Below, in pieces: positions 32,980 to 42,527 of a stretch of 64,000 nucleotides of DNA. The first letter of the stretch is position 1; the number at the start of each line of letters is the position of its first letter. The position numbers were made by a program, and so were the translations under genes. A model generated the notes under the pieces. The model was not told the origin of the DNA. It saw only the letters and a program-made list of their open reading frames with translations, and did no database searches. This DNA is from Streptomyces sp. NBC_00654. GTDB taxonomy: Bacteria; Actinomycetota; Actinomycetes; Streptomycetales; Streptomycetaceae. The stretch lies in NCBI RefSeq assembly GCF_026341775.1, contig NZ_JAPEOB010000001.1, forward strand, positions 2,976,001 through 3,040,000, read 5' to 3'.

Positions 32980-34446
32980 ATGGACACTTCAGTCATCGTC
33001 GTCGGTGCCGGTCCCGCCGGGCTCATGCTGGCCGGAGAACTGCGCCTGGCGGGCATCGACGTCATCGTGCTGGACCGGCTGCCCGCACCGACGGGGCAGT
33101 CACGGGGCATCGGGTTCACCATCCGCACGATGGAGGTGTTCGACCAGCGGGGTCTGCTTCCCCGGTTCGGCGAGATCCGGACGAGCGAGGCGGGCCACTT
33201 CGGCGGTCTGCCGCTGGACCTCGGACTGCTGGGTGCCCCGCACCGGTCCGCCGTGGCCGTCCCGCAGTCGAGGACGGAGGCCGTGCTCGAAGGCTGGGCC
33301 GGGGAGCTGGGCGCGGACATCCGGCGCGGGCAGGAGTTCACCGGTTTCGTGGAGGACGCCGAGGGAGTGACCGTGACGGTCCGCGGCGGTGAACGGGCGC
33401 TGCGGGCCCGGTATCTGGTCGGCTGCGACGGCGGACGCAGTGCGGTGCGCAAGGCCGCCGGCTTCGACTTCCCGGGCACGCCCGCCACCACGGAACTGTT
33501 TCTCGCCGATGTACGGGGCGTCGAACTGGAACCCCGCACGATCGGCGAGCAGACCCCCGGCGGCATGGTGATGGTGGCGCGGCTGCCCGGCGGAATCCAC
33601 CGGATCATCGTCGGGGAGCGCGGCACGCCACCGCCGGAGAGGCGCACCGAGCCGCCCGGCTTCGGTGAGGTGGCCGATGTCTGGAAACGCCTGACCGGCA
33701 TCGACATCTCCGCCGCCGAGCCGGTGTGGGTCAGCGCGTTCAGCGACGCCGCCCGCCAGGTCACCGAGTACCGGCGCGGCCGGGTACTGCTGGCCGGAGA
33801 CGCGGCGCATGTCCATCTGCCCGCGGGCGGGCAGGGCATGAACACCAGCGTGCAGGACTCGGTGAACCTGGGCTGGAAGCTCGCCGCCGTGGTGCGCGGC
33901 ACGGCGCCCGAGGCGCTGCTGGACAGCTACCACGGGGAACGGCACGAGGTCGGCCGCAGACTGCTGGCGAACACGCGGGCCCAGAGCACCCTCATCCTCG
34001 GCGGTGACGAGGTGGGACCCCTGCGGGAGGTGCTCGGCGAACTGCTGGACCACGCGGAGGTGGAACGCCATCTCGCCGCCCGGGTCAGCGGCCTGGACAT
34101 CCGTTACGACGTGGGCGGCGGCGGCCACCCCCTGCTGGGGGCGCGCATGCCGCGGCTCGCACTGCTCCGCGGCGGCGGGCGCACCGACAGCGGAACGCTG
34201 CTGCGGCCCGCCCGCGGCGTGCTCCTGGACCTCGACGACAACGCCCGGCTGCGACGGCGCGCGCAGGGATGGAGCGACCGGGTCGACATCGTGACGGCGA
34301 CTTCGCACGACATCCCGGCGGGCAGCCCGCTGGCCGGCACCGCCGCCGTCCTGGTGCGGCCCGACGGGCATGTCGCCTGGGCGGCCCCCGGCAGTCACCA
34401 CGACCTGCCGATGGCCCTGGACCGCTGGTTCGGGCCCGCGCGATGA
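32980..34446 (+). CDS. FAD-dependent aromatic polyketide hydroxylase (PgaE/UrdE/JadH type)
   Basis: Flavoprotein monooxygenase, 488 aa, the full three-domain length of PgaE. FAD motifs: VVGAGPAGLMLAGEL (GxGxxG), DG motif GCDGGRSAVRKAAGFDFPG, and GD motif RVLLAGDAAHVHLPAGGQGMN. The C-terminal thioredoxin-like domain (about 390-488) is present. In angucycline pathways this enzyme hydroxylates C12/C12b of the prejadomycin-like intermediate. Position first in the PKS block matches urdE/pgaE/lanE. Ribosome site GGAGGAACGC. Confidence 0.9.
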   Translation: MDTSVIVVGAGPAGLMLAGELRLAGIDVIVLDRLPAPTGQSRGIGFTIRTMEVFDQRGLLPRFGEIRTSEAGHFGGLPLDLGLLGAPHRSAVAVPQSRTEAVLEGWAGELGADIRRGQEFTGFVEDAEGVTVTVRGGERALRARYLVGCDGGRSAVRKAAGFDFPGTPATTELFLADVRGVELEPRTIGEQTPGGMVMVARLPGGIHRIIVGERGTPPPERRTEPPGFGEVADVWKRLTGIDISAAEPVWVSAFSDAARQVTEYRRGRVLLAGDAAHVHLPAGGQGMNTSVQDSVNLGWKLAAVVRGTAPEALLDSYHGERHEVGRRLLANTRAQSTLILGGDEVGPLREVLGELLDHAEVERHLAARVSGLDIRYDVGGGGHPLLGARMPRLALLRGGGRTDSGTLLRPARGVLLDLDDNARLRRRAQGWSDRVDIVTATSHDIPAGSPLAGTAAVLVRPDGHVAWAAPGSHHDLPMALDRWFGPAR

Positions 34447-34510
34447 GCACGCGCCGCCCGATGGACACGAGCCCGACGAGTACGGGCCGACGAGCACACG
34501 AGAGGGAACG

Positions 34511-34837
34511 ATGCACAGCACATTGATCGTGGCCAGGATGGCATCGGCATCGGCCGAGGAGGTGGCCGGACTCTTCGGCGCCTTCGACGCGACCGACATG
34601 CCCGGCCGCATGGGCACCCGCCGCCGCCAGCTCTTCGCGTACCGGGGCCTCTACTTCCATCTGCAGGACTTCGACGAGGACAACGGCGCCGGACTGATCG
34701 AGGACGCGAAGACCGATTCCCGGTTCGTCCGGATCAGCCAGGACCTCAAGCCGCACATCGAGGCCTACGACCCCGAGACCTGGCGCTCGCCCGCGGACGC
34801 CGTGGCCCGGCGCTTCTACCACTGGCGGGAGTCATGA
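34511..34837 (+). CDS. Polyketide cyclase, TcmI family
   Basis: Small ferredoxin-like-fold cyclase, 108 aa. The family hallmarks [20 protein letters not shown] and [21 protein letters not shown] are clear. It closes the last ring of the aromatic polyketide (fourth-ring cyclase, like PgaF/UrdF/JadI). It overlaps the KS-alpha gene by 4 bases (ATGA), the usual coupling in type II PKS clusters. Confidence 0.92.
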   Translation: MHSTLIVARMASASAEEVAGLFGAFDATDMPGRMGTRRRQLFAYRGLYFHLQDFDEDNGAGLIEDAKTDSRFVRISQDLKPHIEAYDPETWRSPADAVARRFYHWRES

Positions 34838-36126
34838 GCGGAGCGCACAGCACCACCGGCGCCCGTCGCGTCGTGATCACCGGCATCGGTGTGACCGCTC
34901 CGGGCGGCCAGGGCGCGAAGGCCTTCTGGAAGCTGCTCACCGACGGCCGGACCGCCACCCGCCGCATCTCCTTCTTCGACCCTTCGCCCTTCCGCTCCCA
35001 GGTCGCCGCCGAGGTCGACTTCGACGCCGAACTGTCCGGGCTGACCCCGCAGGAGATCCGGCGGATGGACCGGGCCGCGCAGTTCGCCGTCGTGACCGCA
35101 CGCGAGGCGGTCGCCGACAGTGGGCTGGAGTTCGGGGCGCTGGACCCGCACCGCACCGGGGTGACGATCGGCAGCGCGGTGGGCGCGACCACCGGCCTGG
35201 ACCAGGAGTACCGCACCGTCAGTGACGACGGCCGGCTGGAACTGGTCGACCACACGTACGCCGTTCCGCATCTCTACAACTACCTGGTGCCCAGCTCGTT
35301 CGCGACCGAGGTCGCCTGGGCCGTGGGCGCCGAAGGACCGAGCACCGTGGTCTCGACCGGCTGCACCTCCGGCCTCGACGCGGTCGGCTACGCCGCCGAC
35401 GTCATCAGGGAGGGCTCGGCCGACGTGATGATCGCCGGTGCGGCCGACGCTCCCATCTCGCCCATCACCGTGGCCTGCTTCGACGCGATCAAGGCCACGA
35501 CCCCTCGCAACGACGACCCGGCGCACGCCTCGCGCCCGTTCGACGCGAGCCGCAACGGTTTCGTCATGGGCGAGGGCGCGGCGGTGTTCGTACTGGAGGA
35601 GTGGGGGAGCGCACGGGCCCGCGGCGCGAAGATCTACGCGGAGGTGGCCGGTTTCGCGACGCGTTCCAACGCGTTCCACATGACCGGACTGCGCCCCGAC
35701 GGCAAGGAGATGGCCGAGGCCATCCGCGTCGCGCTCCACGAGGCCCGGCTCAACCCCGACGACATCGACTACATCAACGCGCACGGCTCCGGGACCAAGC
35801 AGAACGACCGGCACGAGACGGCCGCGTTCAAACGCAGCCTCGGGGACCACGCCCACCGCACCCCGGTCAGCTCCATCAAGTCGATGGTCGGGCACTCGCT
35901 CGGCGCCATCGGGTCGATCGAGATCGCCGCCTCGGTGCTGGCCATGACGCACGACGTGGTGCCGCCGACGGCGAATCTGCACACGCCGGACCCGGAGTGC
36001 GACCTGGACTACGTACCGCTGACCGCCCGCGACTGGAAGACCGAGGCGGTCCTCTCGGTGGGCAGCGGATTCGGCGGCTTCCAGAGCGCGGTGGTGCTGG
36101 CGAAACCCGACCGGAGGCTCCGATGA
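34834..36126 (+). CDS. Type II PKS ketosynthase alpha subunit
   Basis: Condensing subunit of the minimal PKS, 430 aa. The catalytic set is complete: C177 ([18 protein letters not shown]), H317 (YINAHGSG) and H354 ([11 protein letters not shown]), with the [17 protein letters not shown] loop. With KS-beta and ACP it builds the poly-beta-ketone, by analogy a decaketide. Overlaps by 4 bases at both ends. Confidence 0.96.
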   Translation: MSGAHSTTGARRVVITGIGVTAPGGQGAKAFWKLLTDGRTATRRISFFDPSPFRSQVAAEVDFDAELSGLTPQEIRRMDRAAQFAVVTAREAVADSGLEFGALDPHRTGVTIGSAVGATTGLDQEYRTVSDDGRLELVDHTYAVPHLYNYLVPSSFATEVAWAVGAEGPSTVVSTGCTSGLDAVGYAADVIREGSADVMIAGAADAPISPITVACFDAIKATTPRNDDPAHASRPFDASRNGFVMGEGAAVFVLEEWGSARARGAKIYAEVAGFATRSNAFHMTGLRPDGKEMAEAIRVALHEARLNPDDIDYINAHGSGTKQNDRHETAAFKRSLGDHAHRTPVSSIKSMVGHSLGAIGSIEIAASVLAMTHDVVPPTANLHTPDPECDLDYVPLTARDWKTEAVLSVGSGFGGFQSAVVLAKPDRRLR

Positions 36127-37352
36127 CTCCCCGTACCTGGGTGACCGGACTCGGAGTGGCCGCGCCCACGGGGCTGGGCATCGAGGCGTACTGGTCGGCC
36201 ACACTGGCCGGCCGCAGCGCCATCGGCCGGGTGACCCACTTCGATCCGTCGCCCTACCCGTGCCGGCTGGCCGGTCAGATAAGCGGGTTCGAGGCCGCGG
36301 AGCACCTGCCCGGCCGGCTGCTGCCCCAGACCGACCGGATGACCCGGATCGCCCTGGTCGGCGCCGACTGGGCGTTCGCGGACGCCGGTGTCGTCCCGTC
36401 CGAACTGCCCGACTACGACGTGGGGGTCATCACGGCCAGCCACTCCGGCGGCTTCGAGTTCGGCCAGAACGAGCTCAGGGCGCTGTGGAGCAAGGGCGGC
36501 CAGTACGTCAGCGCGTACCAGTCGTTCGCCTGGTTCTACGCGGTCAACAGCGGACAGATCTCCATCCGCGGCGGACTGCGCGGACCGAGCAGCGTGGTGG
36601 TCAGCGACCAGGCGGGCGGGCTCGACGCGGTCGCGCAGGCCCGCAGGCAGATCCGCAAGGGCACCGGCATGGTGATCTCCGGCGCGGTCGACGCGTCGAT
36701 CTGCCCCTGGGGCTGGGTCGCCCAGCTCACCAGCGGCCGGCTGAGCACCAGTGACGACCCGGAACGCGCGTACCTGCCCTTCGACGACCGGGCCCGCGGC
36801 CATGTCCCCGGCGAGGGCGGCGCGCTGATGGTGCTGGAGAACGCCGGACACGCCCTGGAGCGCGGTGCGCCGCGCGTCTACGGGGAGATCGCGGGCCACG
36901 CCTCCACGCTGGACCCCAGGCCCGGCGCCGACCGGGCGCCGACGCTGCAGAACGCGATCGAACTCGCCCTGAAGGACGCGGAGTCGGCGCCCGAGGACAT
37001 CTCGGTGGTGTTCGCGGACGCCGCGGCCGTCCCGGAACTCGACCGGGCGGAGGCGGAGGCGATCACCAAGGTCTTCGGGCCCCGCGGGGTGCCGGTGACG
37101 GCGCCGAAGACCACGACGGGACGGCTGTACTCCGGTGCCGCCCCGCTCGACCTCGCCGCCGCCTTCCTGTCGATACGCGACGGAGTCATCCCGCCGACCG
37201 CGGGCTCCACGCTGTCGAACACGTACGAGATCGACCTGGTGACCGGTACGGCGCGTCCCGCGGAGCTGCGCAGCGCGCTCGTACTCGCCCGTGGCCAGGG
37301 CGGATTCAACTCCGCCATGGTCGTGCGCGCCGTCGATCACACCCGCCTCTGA
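36123..37352 (+). CDS. Type II PKS chain length factor (ketosynthase beta)
   Basis: Partner of KS-alpha that sets chain length, 409 aa. The active Cys is replaced by Gln163 in [13 protein letters not shown], the decarboxylating glutamine of CLFs. [20 protein letters not shown] and [16 protein letters not shown] are typical. Starts at ATGA overlapping the KS-alpha stop. The chain length (probably 20 carbons) follows from the angucycline-type context, not from a single residue. Confidence 0.95.
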   Translation: MTPRTWVTGLGVAAPTGLGIEAYWSATLAGRSAIGRVTHFDPSPYPCRLAGQISGFEAAEHLPGRLLPQTDRMTRIALVGADWAFADAGVVPSELPDYDVGVITASHSGGFEFGQNELRALWSKGGQYVSAYQSFAWFYAVNSGQISIRGGLRGPSSVVVSDQAGGLDAVAQARRQIRKGTGMVISGAVDASICPWGWVAQLTSGRLSTSDDPERAYLPFDDRARGHVPGEGGALMVLENAGHALERGAPRVYGEIAGHASTLDPRPGADRAPTLQNAIELALKDAESAPEDISVVFADAAAVPELDRAEAEAITKVFGPRGVPVTAPKTTTGRLYSGAAPLDLAAAFLSIRDGVIPPTAGSTLSNTYEIDLVTGTARPAELRSALVLARGQGGFNSAMVVRAVDHTRL

Positions 37353-37366
37353 CGAAGGGACCGGAC

Positions 37367-37636
37367 ATGCCCGCCGACGCATTCACCCTCGAACATCTCA
37401 AGACCATCCTGCGGGAGGGCGCGGGTACGGACGAGAGCGTCGACCTCGACGCGGACATCATCGACACCGCCTTCGAGGACCTCGGATACGAATCGCTCGC
37501 CCTGCTGGAGACCGCCGGCCGGATCGAGCGGGAACTCGCCATCAGCCTGGACGAAGAGGTACTGGCCAGAGCCCGCACCCCGCGCGAGCTGATCGATCTC
37601 GTCAACACCCATCTGCCCGCCGCGCGGGCGCTCTGA
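37367..37636 (+). CDS. Type II PKS acyl carrier protein
   Basis: Carrier of the growing chain, 89 aa. The phosphopantetheine site is S43 in FEDLGYESLALLE. It lies 14 bases after KS-beta. The 4'-phosphopantetheinyl transferase is not in the window. Confidence 0.95.
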   Translation: MPADAFTLEHLKTILREGAGTDESVDLDADIIDTAFEDLGYESLALLETAGRIERELAISLDEEVLARARTPRELIDLVNTHLPAARAL

Positions 37637-37658
37637 CCGGGAAAGGACTGTGGGGAAC

Positions 37659-38444
37659 ATGCCAGACATCGCTGCCAGGGTCGCCCTGGTCACCGGTGCG
37701 ACCAGCGGAATCGGTCTCGCCTCGGCCCGCCTGCTCGCCCAGCAGGGACACCGGGTGTTCCTCTGCGCCCGGGACGAGGAAGCGGTCGCGGAGACCGTCA
37801 AGGCCCTCCGGGCCGAAGGCCTCGACGTGGACGGCACGACGGGCGACGTACGGTCCCGGGAGGACATCGCGGAGGTGGTGCGGGCCGCGGTCGCCCGGTT
37901 CGGGACGATCGACGTCCTGGTCAACAACGCGGGCCGCAGCGGCGGCGGGGTGACCGCCGACATCGCGGACGACCTCTGGGCCGATGTCATCGCGACCAAT
38001 CTGACCAGTGTCTTCACGATGACCCGCGAGGTGCTCAACGCCGGTGGCATGCGGGCGAAGAACCGGGGGCGGATCATCAACATCGCCTCCACCGCGGGCA
38101 AGCAGGGCGTGGTGCTCGGCGCCCCCTACTCGGCGTCCAAGCACGGTGTCGTCGGCTTCACCAAGGCACTGGGCAACGAACTCGCGCCGACCGGCGTCAC
38201 GGTCAACGCGGTGTGCCCCGGCTATGTGGAGACCCCGATGGCACAGCGGGTCCGGCAGGGCTACGCGGACGCGTACGACACCACCGAGGACGCCATCCTG
38301 CAGAAGTTCCGGGCCAAGATCCCGCTCGGCCGGTACTCCACGCCCGAGGAGGTGGCGGGCCTGGTCGGCTATCTCGCCTCGGATCCGGCGGCCTCGATCA
38401 CCGCCCAGGCGCTGAACGTGTGCGGCGGGCTCGGCAACTTCTGA
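37659..38444 (+). CDS. Polyketide C9-ketoreductase (ActIII-like SDR)
   Basis: Reduces the C9 ketone of the nascent chain with NADPH, 261 aa. Canonical SDR: TGATSGIGLASA, NNAG, S144-Y157-K161 (IINIASTAG, APYSASKHGVVGF), the same numbering as the actinorhodin KR, plus PGYVETPMAQRVRQGYAD. Start ATG preferred over a GTG three codons earlier. Presence of this KR with the cyclases is required for the benz[a]anthracene (angucycline) fold. Confidence 0.94.
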   Translation: MPDIAARVALVTGATSGIGLASARLLAQQGHRVFLCARDEEAVAETVKALRAEGLDVDGTTGDVRSREDIAEVVRAAVARFGTIDVLVNNAGRSGGGVTADIADDLWADVIATNLTSVFTMTREVLNAGGMRAKNRGRIINIASTAGKQGVVLGAPYSASKHGVVGFTKALGNELAPTGVTVNAVCPGYVETPMAQRVRQGYADAYDTTEDAILQKFRAKIPLGRYSTPEEVAGLVGYLASDPAASITAQALNVCGGLGNF

Positions 38445-38469
38445 CATACGGATGAGAGGGGAGAACGGC

Positions 38470-39417
38470 ATGCCCGAGCAAGCCGGCCGTGAGGCCGCCC
38501 ACGAGATCACCGTCCTGGCGAGTGCCGCCGAGGTCTACCGACTGCTCGCCGAGGTCGAGAACTGGCCGCGGCTGTTCCCGCCGTCGGTGTACGTCGAGTA
38601 CCTGGAGCGGGACGGGAACCAGGAGCGGATACGTATCTGGGCCACCGCCAACGGCGAGGCGAAGAACTGGACTTCGCGCCGGGAACTCGATCCGGAAGGA
38701 CTGCGCATCACCTTCCGCCAGGAGGTCTCCGCACCTCCCGTCGCCGAGATGAGCGGCACCTGGGTCATCGAGCCCCTCGGCGACAACGAGACCCGGCTGC
38801 GGCTGCTGCACGAGTACCGGGCGATCGACGACGATCCCGAGGGCCTGCGGTGGATCGACCAGGCCGTGGACCGCAACAGCCGGGCCGAACTCCCCGCCGT
38901 CAAGGCCGGACTGGAGGAGGCCACGCGGGCCCGGGCGCTGACGCTCTCGTTCGTGGACTCCGTACGGGCCCAAGGGTCCGCGAAGGATCTCTACGACTTC
39001 GTCAACGAGGCCAGGCTGTGGACCGAACGGCTCCCGCACGTCAGCGAGGTGAAACTGACCGAGGACACCCCGGGACTCCAGGTGCTGCGGATGCACACCC
39101 GCGCCAAGGACGGCTCCACGCACCTCACCGAATCGGTCCGGGTGTGCTTCCCGCACCAGCGGATCGTGTACAAGCAGACCACGCTGCCCGCGCTGATGAC
39201 CCTGCACACCGGGTACTGGCGGTTCGACGAGGAGCCGGACGGAACCGCCACCGCGAGTTCCCAGCACACGGTGGTGATCAAGGAGGAGAACATCACCGCG
39301 ATCCTCGGCCCCGACGCCGGAATCCCCGAGGCCAGGGAGTTCATCAGGGAAGCGCTCGGAACCAACAGCCGGGCGACGCTCGCCCACGCCCGGACGTACG
39401 CGGAAGCACGGCGCTGA
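38470..39417 (+). CDS. Didomain polyketide aromatase/cyclase
   Basis: Bifunctional ARO/CYC with two START/helix-grip halves, 315 aa. The N-half contains VLASAAEVYRLLAEVENWPR then LFPPSVYVEYLE; the C-half DLYDFVNEARLWTERLPHVS. It forms and aromatises the first ring after C9 reduction (ActVII/UrdL/PgaL type). Preceded by GAGAGGGGAG; 4 bases before the fusion oxygenase gene. Confidence 0.93.
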   Translation: MPEQAGREAAHEITVLASAAEVYRLLAEVENWPRLFPPSVYVEYLERDGNQERIRIWATANGEAKNWTSRRELDPEGLRITFRQEVSAPPVAEMSGTWVIEPLGDNETRLRLLHEYRAIDDDPEGLRWIDQAVDRNSRAELPAVKAGLEEATRARALTLSFVDSVRAQGSAKDLYDFVNEARLWTERLPHVSEVKLTEDTPGLQVLRMHTRAKDGSTHLTESVRVCFPHQRIVYKQTTLPALMTLHTGYWRFDEEPDGTATASSQHTVVIKEENITAILGPDAGIPEAREFIREALGTNSRATLAHARTYAEARR

Positions 39418-39420
39418 CCG

Positions 39421-41454
39421 ATGTCCGCACCGCCGCCCCGGACCGGGGCCGACACCGATGTGGTGATCGTCGGCGCCGGCCCCGTCGGACTGCTGCTCGC
39501 CGGGGACCTGCGCACACACGGCGTACGGGTCCATGTGGTCGAGCAACTGGCCGTACCGATGAGTGAGTCGCGGGCATCCACCCTGCACGCCCGCACGATG
39601 GAACTGTTCGCCGAACGCGGCATCCTGGACCGGCTCGGAACCCTCCCGGACGGGGGGCCGGGACACTTCGGCGGCATCCGGCTCGACCTGAGGGCGGCCG
39701 ACCCCGGCCATCCGTACGCCGGACAGTGGAAGTGCCCCCAGACCCGCGTCGAGACGGTGCTCCAGGAGCGGGCCGTCGGACTCGGCGCGGTCGTACGGCG
39801 CGACCGGCGGCTGGTCCGTCTCGCCGACCGGGACGGCCGGGTGCTGGTCGGGACCGTCACGGCGGACGGCAGAAGGGAACAGCTGACGGGCTCCTACGCG
39901 GTCGGCTGCGACGGCTGGCGTTCCACCGTACGACGGCTCGCCGGGTTCGACTTCGCCGGCCGGGCGGCGACCCGGGAGATGCTGCGCGCCGATGTCGCGG
40001 GCATCGACGTCCCGGACCGGCGGTTCGAGCGGCTGCCCAAGGGCCTGGCCACCGCCCACCGCTGGCCGGACGGCAGTACCCGGGTGATGGTGCATGTGTT
40101 CGGCGCCGCCCCCGAGGAACGCACGGGTGAGCCGGGCTTCGACGAGATCGCCGGGGCCTGGGCGGAGGTGACGGGGGAGCACATCGGCCATGGACAGCCG
40201 CTGTGGCTGAACGCCTTCGACAACGCCCTGCGCCAGGTCACGCACTACCGCCGGGGCCGGGTGCTCCTCGCCGGGGACGCCGCGCACGTGCAGATGCCGG
40301 TCGGCGGGATGGCGCTCAACCTGGGGCTCCAGGACGCCGCCGAACTCGGCGGCCGGCTGGCCGGCCGGCTCGCGGGGACGGCCGGTGACGAACTGCTCGA
40401 CGGCTACGGCCGGATACGCCATGCCGTCGGCGCCCGGACACTCACCCATATCCAGGCGCAGTCGTTCCTGCTGCTCGGCGGGCACGAGGTGGAGGGGCTC
40501 CGGGAGACCTTCACCGGGCTGATGGGATCCGGCGACGTCCGCCGGCGGCTGTCCCGGGTGATCAGCGGACTCGACAGCCCGCCGCCTTCCCGGCCCATCG
40601 GGCGACGGGCCGCACCACGTCCCACCACCGCACCATCTCCCACCACCGCACCACCTTCCACGACCCCTTCGGACAACAGGAGTTCCAGGATGGGCAGGCT
40701 GACAAACAAGACCGCGCTGGTGACCGGGTCGAGCCGGGGAATCGGCCGGGCCACGGCTCAGCGGCTGGCCGAGGAGGGCGCTCTGGTCGCCGTGCACTAC
40801 TCCTCCAACGAGGACGCCGCGGCGGAGACCGTACGCCTGATCGAGCGCGACGGCGGCCGGGCCTTCCCGGTGCGGGCCGAACTCGGAGTGCCCGGCGATG
40901 TGCACGAGCTGTTCCTCGGTCTGGAGCGGGGGCTCAAGGAGCGCACCGGCGGGACCACGCTCGACATCCTGGTCAACAACGCGGGCCGGACCTCCCCGGA
41001 CATCGCGCCCGAGGATGTCACTCCCGAGGAGTTCGACCGGCTCTTCGCGGTGAACGCGAAGGCCCCGTACTTCATCGTGCTGCGTGCCCTGCCGCTGCTC
41101 TCCGACGGCGGTCGCGTCATCAACATCTCGTCGGGACTGACCCGGTTCGCCAACCCGGTCCAGGCGGCGTACGCGATGACCAAGGGCGCGATCGAGCAGA
41201 TCTCGCTGCACTTCGCGCGGCACCTCGCCCCGCGCGGCATCACCGTCAACAGCGTGGCGCCGGGCATCACCGACAACGGCAGCCCGGTGTTCGCCATCCC
41301 CGAGGCCGTCGAGCAGATGGCCCAGCTGTCGGCGTTCAAGAGGGTCGGCGCGGCGGTGGACGTCGCGGACGTCGTGACGTTTCTGGCCACCGACGAGGCC
41401 CGTTGGGTCACCGGGGCGTTCATCGACGCGAGCGGCGGAACCCTCCTGGGCTGA
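39421..41454 (+). CDS. Oxygenase-reductase fusion (PgaM/UrdM type)
   Basis: Natural fusion of a flavin hydroxylase and an SDR, 677 aa. Residues 1-395 have VVIVGAGPVGLLLAGDL, GCDGWRSTVRRLAGFDF and VLLAGDAAHVQMPVGGMALN, but lack the thioredoxin-like third domain. A Pro/Thr linker (396-423) with the repeat TTAPSPTTAPPSTT follows. Residues 424-677 are a complete SDR (TGSSRGIGRATA, VNNAG, ISSG, AYAMTKGA). ATG424 (40690) follows AGGAGTTCCAGG, so the reductase may also be made alone, as reported for PgaM. In angucycline biosynthesis this protein acts with the PgaE homologue on oxygenation and ketoreduction at C6/C12b. Confidence 0.93.
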   Translation: MSAPPPRTGADTDVVIVGAGPVGLLLAGDLRTHGVRVHVVEQLAVPMSESRASTLHARTMELFAERGILDRLGTLPDGGPGHFGGIRLDLRAADPGHPYAGQWKCPQTRVETVLQERAVGLGAVVRRDRRLVRLADRDGRVLVGTVTADGRREQLTGSYAVGCDGWRSTVRRLAGFDFAGRAATREMLRADVAGIDVPDRRFERLPKGLATAHRWPDGSTRVMVHVFGAAPEERTGEPGFDEIAGAWAEVTGEHIGHGQPLWLNAFDNALRQVTHYRRGRVLLAGDAAHVQMPVGGMALNLGLQDAAELGGRLAGRLAGTAGDELLDGYGRIRHAVGARTLTHIQAQSFLLLGGHEVEGLRETFTGLMGSGDVRRRLSRVISGLDSPPPSRPIGRRAAPRPTTAPSPTTAPPSTTPSDNRSSRMGRLTNKTALVTGSSRGIGRATAQRLAEEGALVAVHYSSNEDAAAETVRLIERDGGRAFPVRAELGVPGDVHELFLGLERGLKERTGGTTLDILVNNAGRTSPDIAPEDVTPEEFDRLFAVNAKAPYFIVLRALPLLSDGGRVINISSGLTRFANPVQAAYAMTKGAIEQISLHFARHLAPRGITVNSVAPGITDNGSPVFAIPEAVEQMAQLSAFKRVGAAVDVADVVTFLATDEARWVTGAFIDASGGTLLG

Positions 41455-41504
41455 CCGCCGCCCGCTCCACCGCTTCCCGGCCCACCACGAACGGAGACCT
41501 CAGC

Positions 41505-42527
41505 ATGCACGTCGGAATACTCTTCGATCTGCGCAACCCGGACGCCTGGCACCGGCCGTGGGCCGACCACTACGCCCGCTCACTGGAATTCTGCGAGGAG
41601 GCGGATCGGCGCGGCGCGGACGGCATCTGGTTCACGGAACACCATCTCTTCGAGGACGGCTATCTGCCGCAGCCGCTGACGTTCGCCGCCGCCGCGGCGG
41701 CGAGGACCCGCCACGTACGTATCGGCACCGCCGTGATGCTGCCGAATCTGCGCAGGCCCGCCCAGCTCGCGGAGGACGCCGCGATCGTGGACCTGATCAG
41801 CGGCGGCAGGCTGGAGCTCGGGATGGGCGCCGGCTACCGGGTGCCCGAGTACGACCTGTTCGGCGCCGACTTCGGTCACCGGTTCAGCAGTGTCGAGCGG
41901 AACATCCGTGAGGTGCGCAGGCTGTGGGAGGAGGGCGGCATCACCCCGGGCCCGGTCCAGCGCCCGGTGCCGCTGTGGGGCGGGTTCTACGGTCCGCGCG
42001 GCGCACGCATCGCCGGCCGGCTCGGCATCGGTCTGCTGCACATCTCCACCGAGATGTTCCCGCACTACCGGGCGGGTCTGGTGGAGGGAGGCCATGATCC
42101 CGCCGACGCACGCGTCTCGGACCTGCTGCCGGTCATCCTGGCCGACGACCCCGATGCGGCCTGGCCCCGGGTCGCCCCGCATCTGGCCCATCAGATGAAC
42201 AGCTACCGGCAGCTGTCGGTGCAGGGCACCGACCAGCCGAGGCCGCCGCTGCTCCGGCCGGAGGACTTCCCGGACAGCCCCGGTGACAACGGCTGGGCCA
42301 CACTGGAGATCCTCACCCCGGAGGACGCCGCCGCCCGGATCCATGAGCGGACCAGGGGACTTCCGGTCAAGCACCTCATCTTCTGGGCGAGCGTCGCCGG
42401 TATGCCCGACGACCTCGTGGCCCGGAACATCGAGCTGATCAGCGAACGGCTGCCGGCCCTGCTCGCGAAGCTGTCCGGCCACGGGGCCCCGGGAACGGAG
42501 CGGGACAAGGTGTCGGCCGGTGGCTGA
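41505..42527 (+). CDS. LLM-class flavin/F420-dependent oxidoreductase
   Basis: Luciferase-like TIM-barrel enzyme, 340 aa. Features: GIWFTEHHLFEDGY, RIGTAVMLPNLRRPAQLAED, GGRLELGMGAGYRVPEYDLF. Start ATG after CGGAGACC. Overlaps the exporter gene by 8 bases and follows the fusion gene closely, so it is part of the polyketide operon. Probably a late redox or monooxygenation step; substrate unknown. It is not closely similar to the LLM protein at 45372. Confidence 0.87.
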   Translation: MHVGILFDLRNPDAWHRPWADHYARSLEFCEEADRRGADGIWFTEHHLFEDGYLPQPLTFAAAAAARTRHVRIGTAVMLPNLRRPAQLAEDAAIVDLISGGRLELGMGAGYRVPEYDLFGADFGHRFSSVERNIREVRRLWEEGGITPGPVQRPVPLWGGFYGPRGARIAGRLGIGLLHISTEMFPHYRAGLVEGGHDPADARVSDLLPVILADDPDAAWPRVAPHLAHQMNSYRQLSVQGTDQPRPPLLRPEDFPDSPGDNGWATLEILTPEDAAARIHERTRGLPVKHLIFWASVAGMPDDLVARNIELISERLPALLAKLSGHGAPGTERDKVSAGG

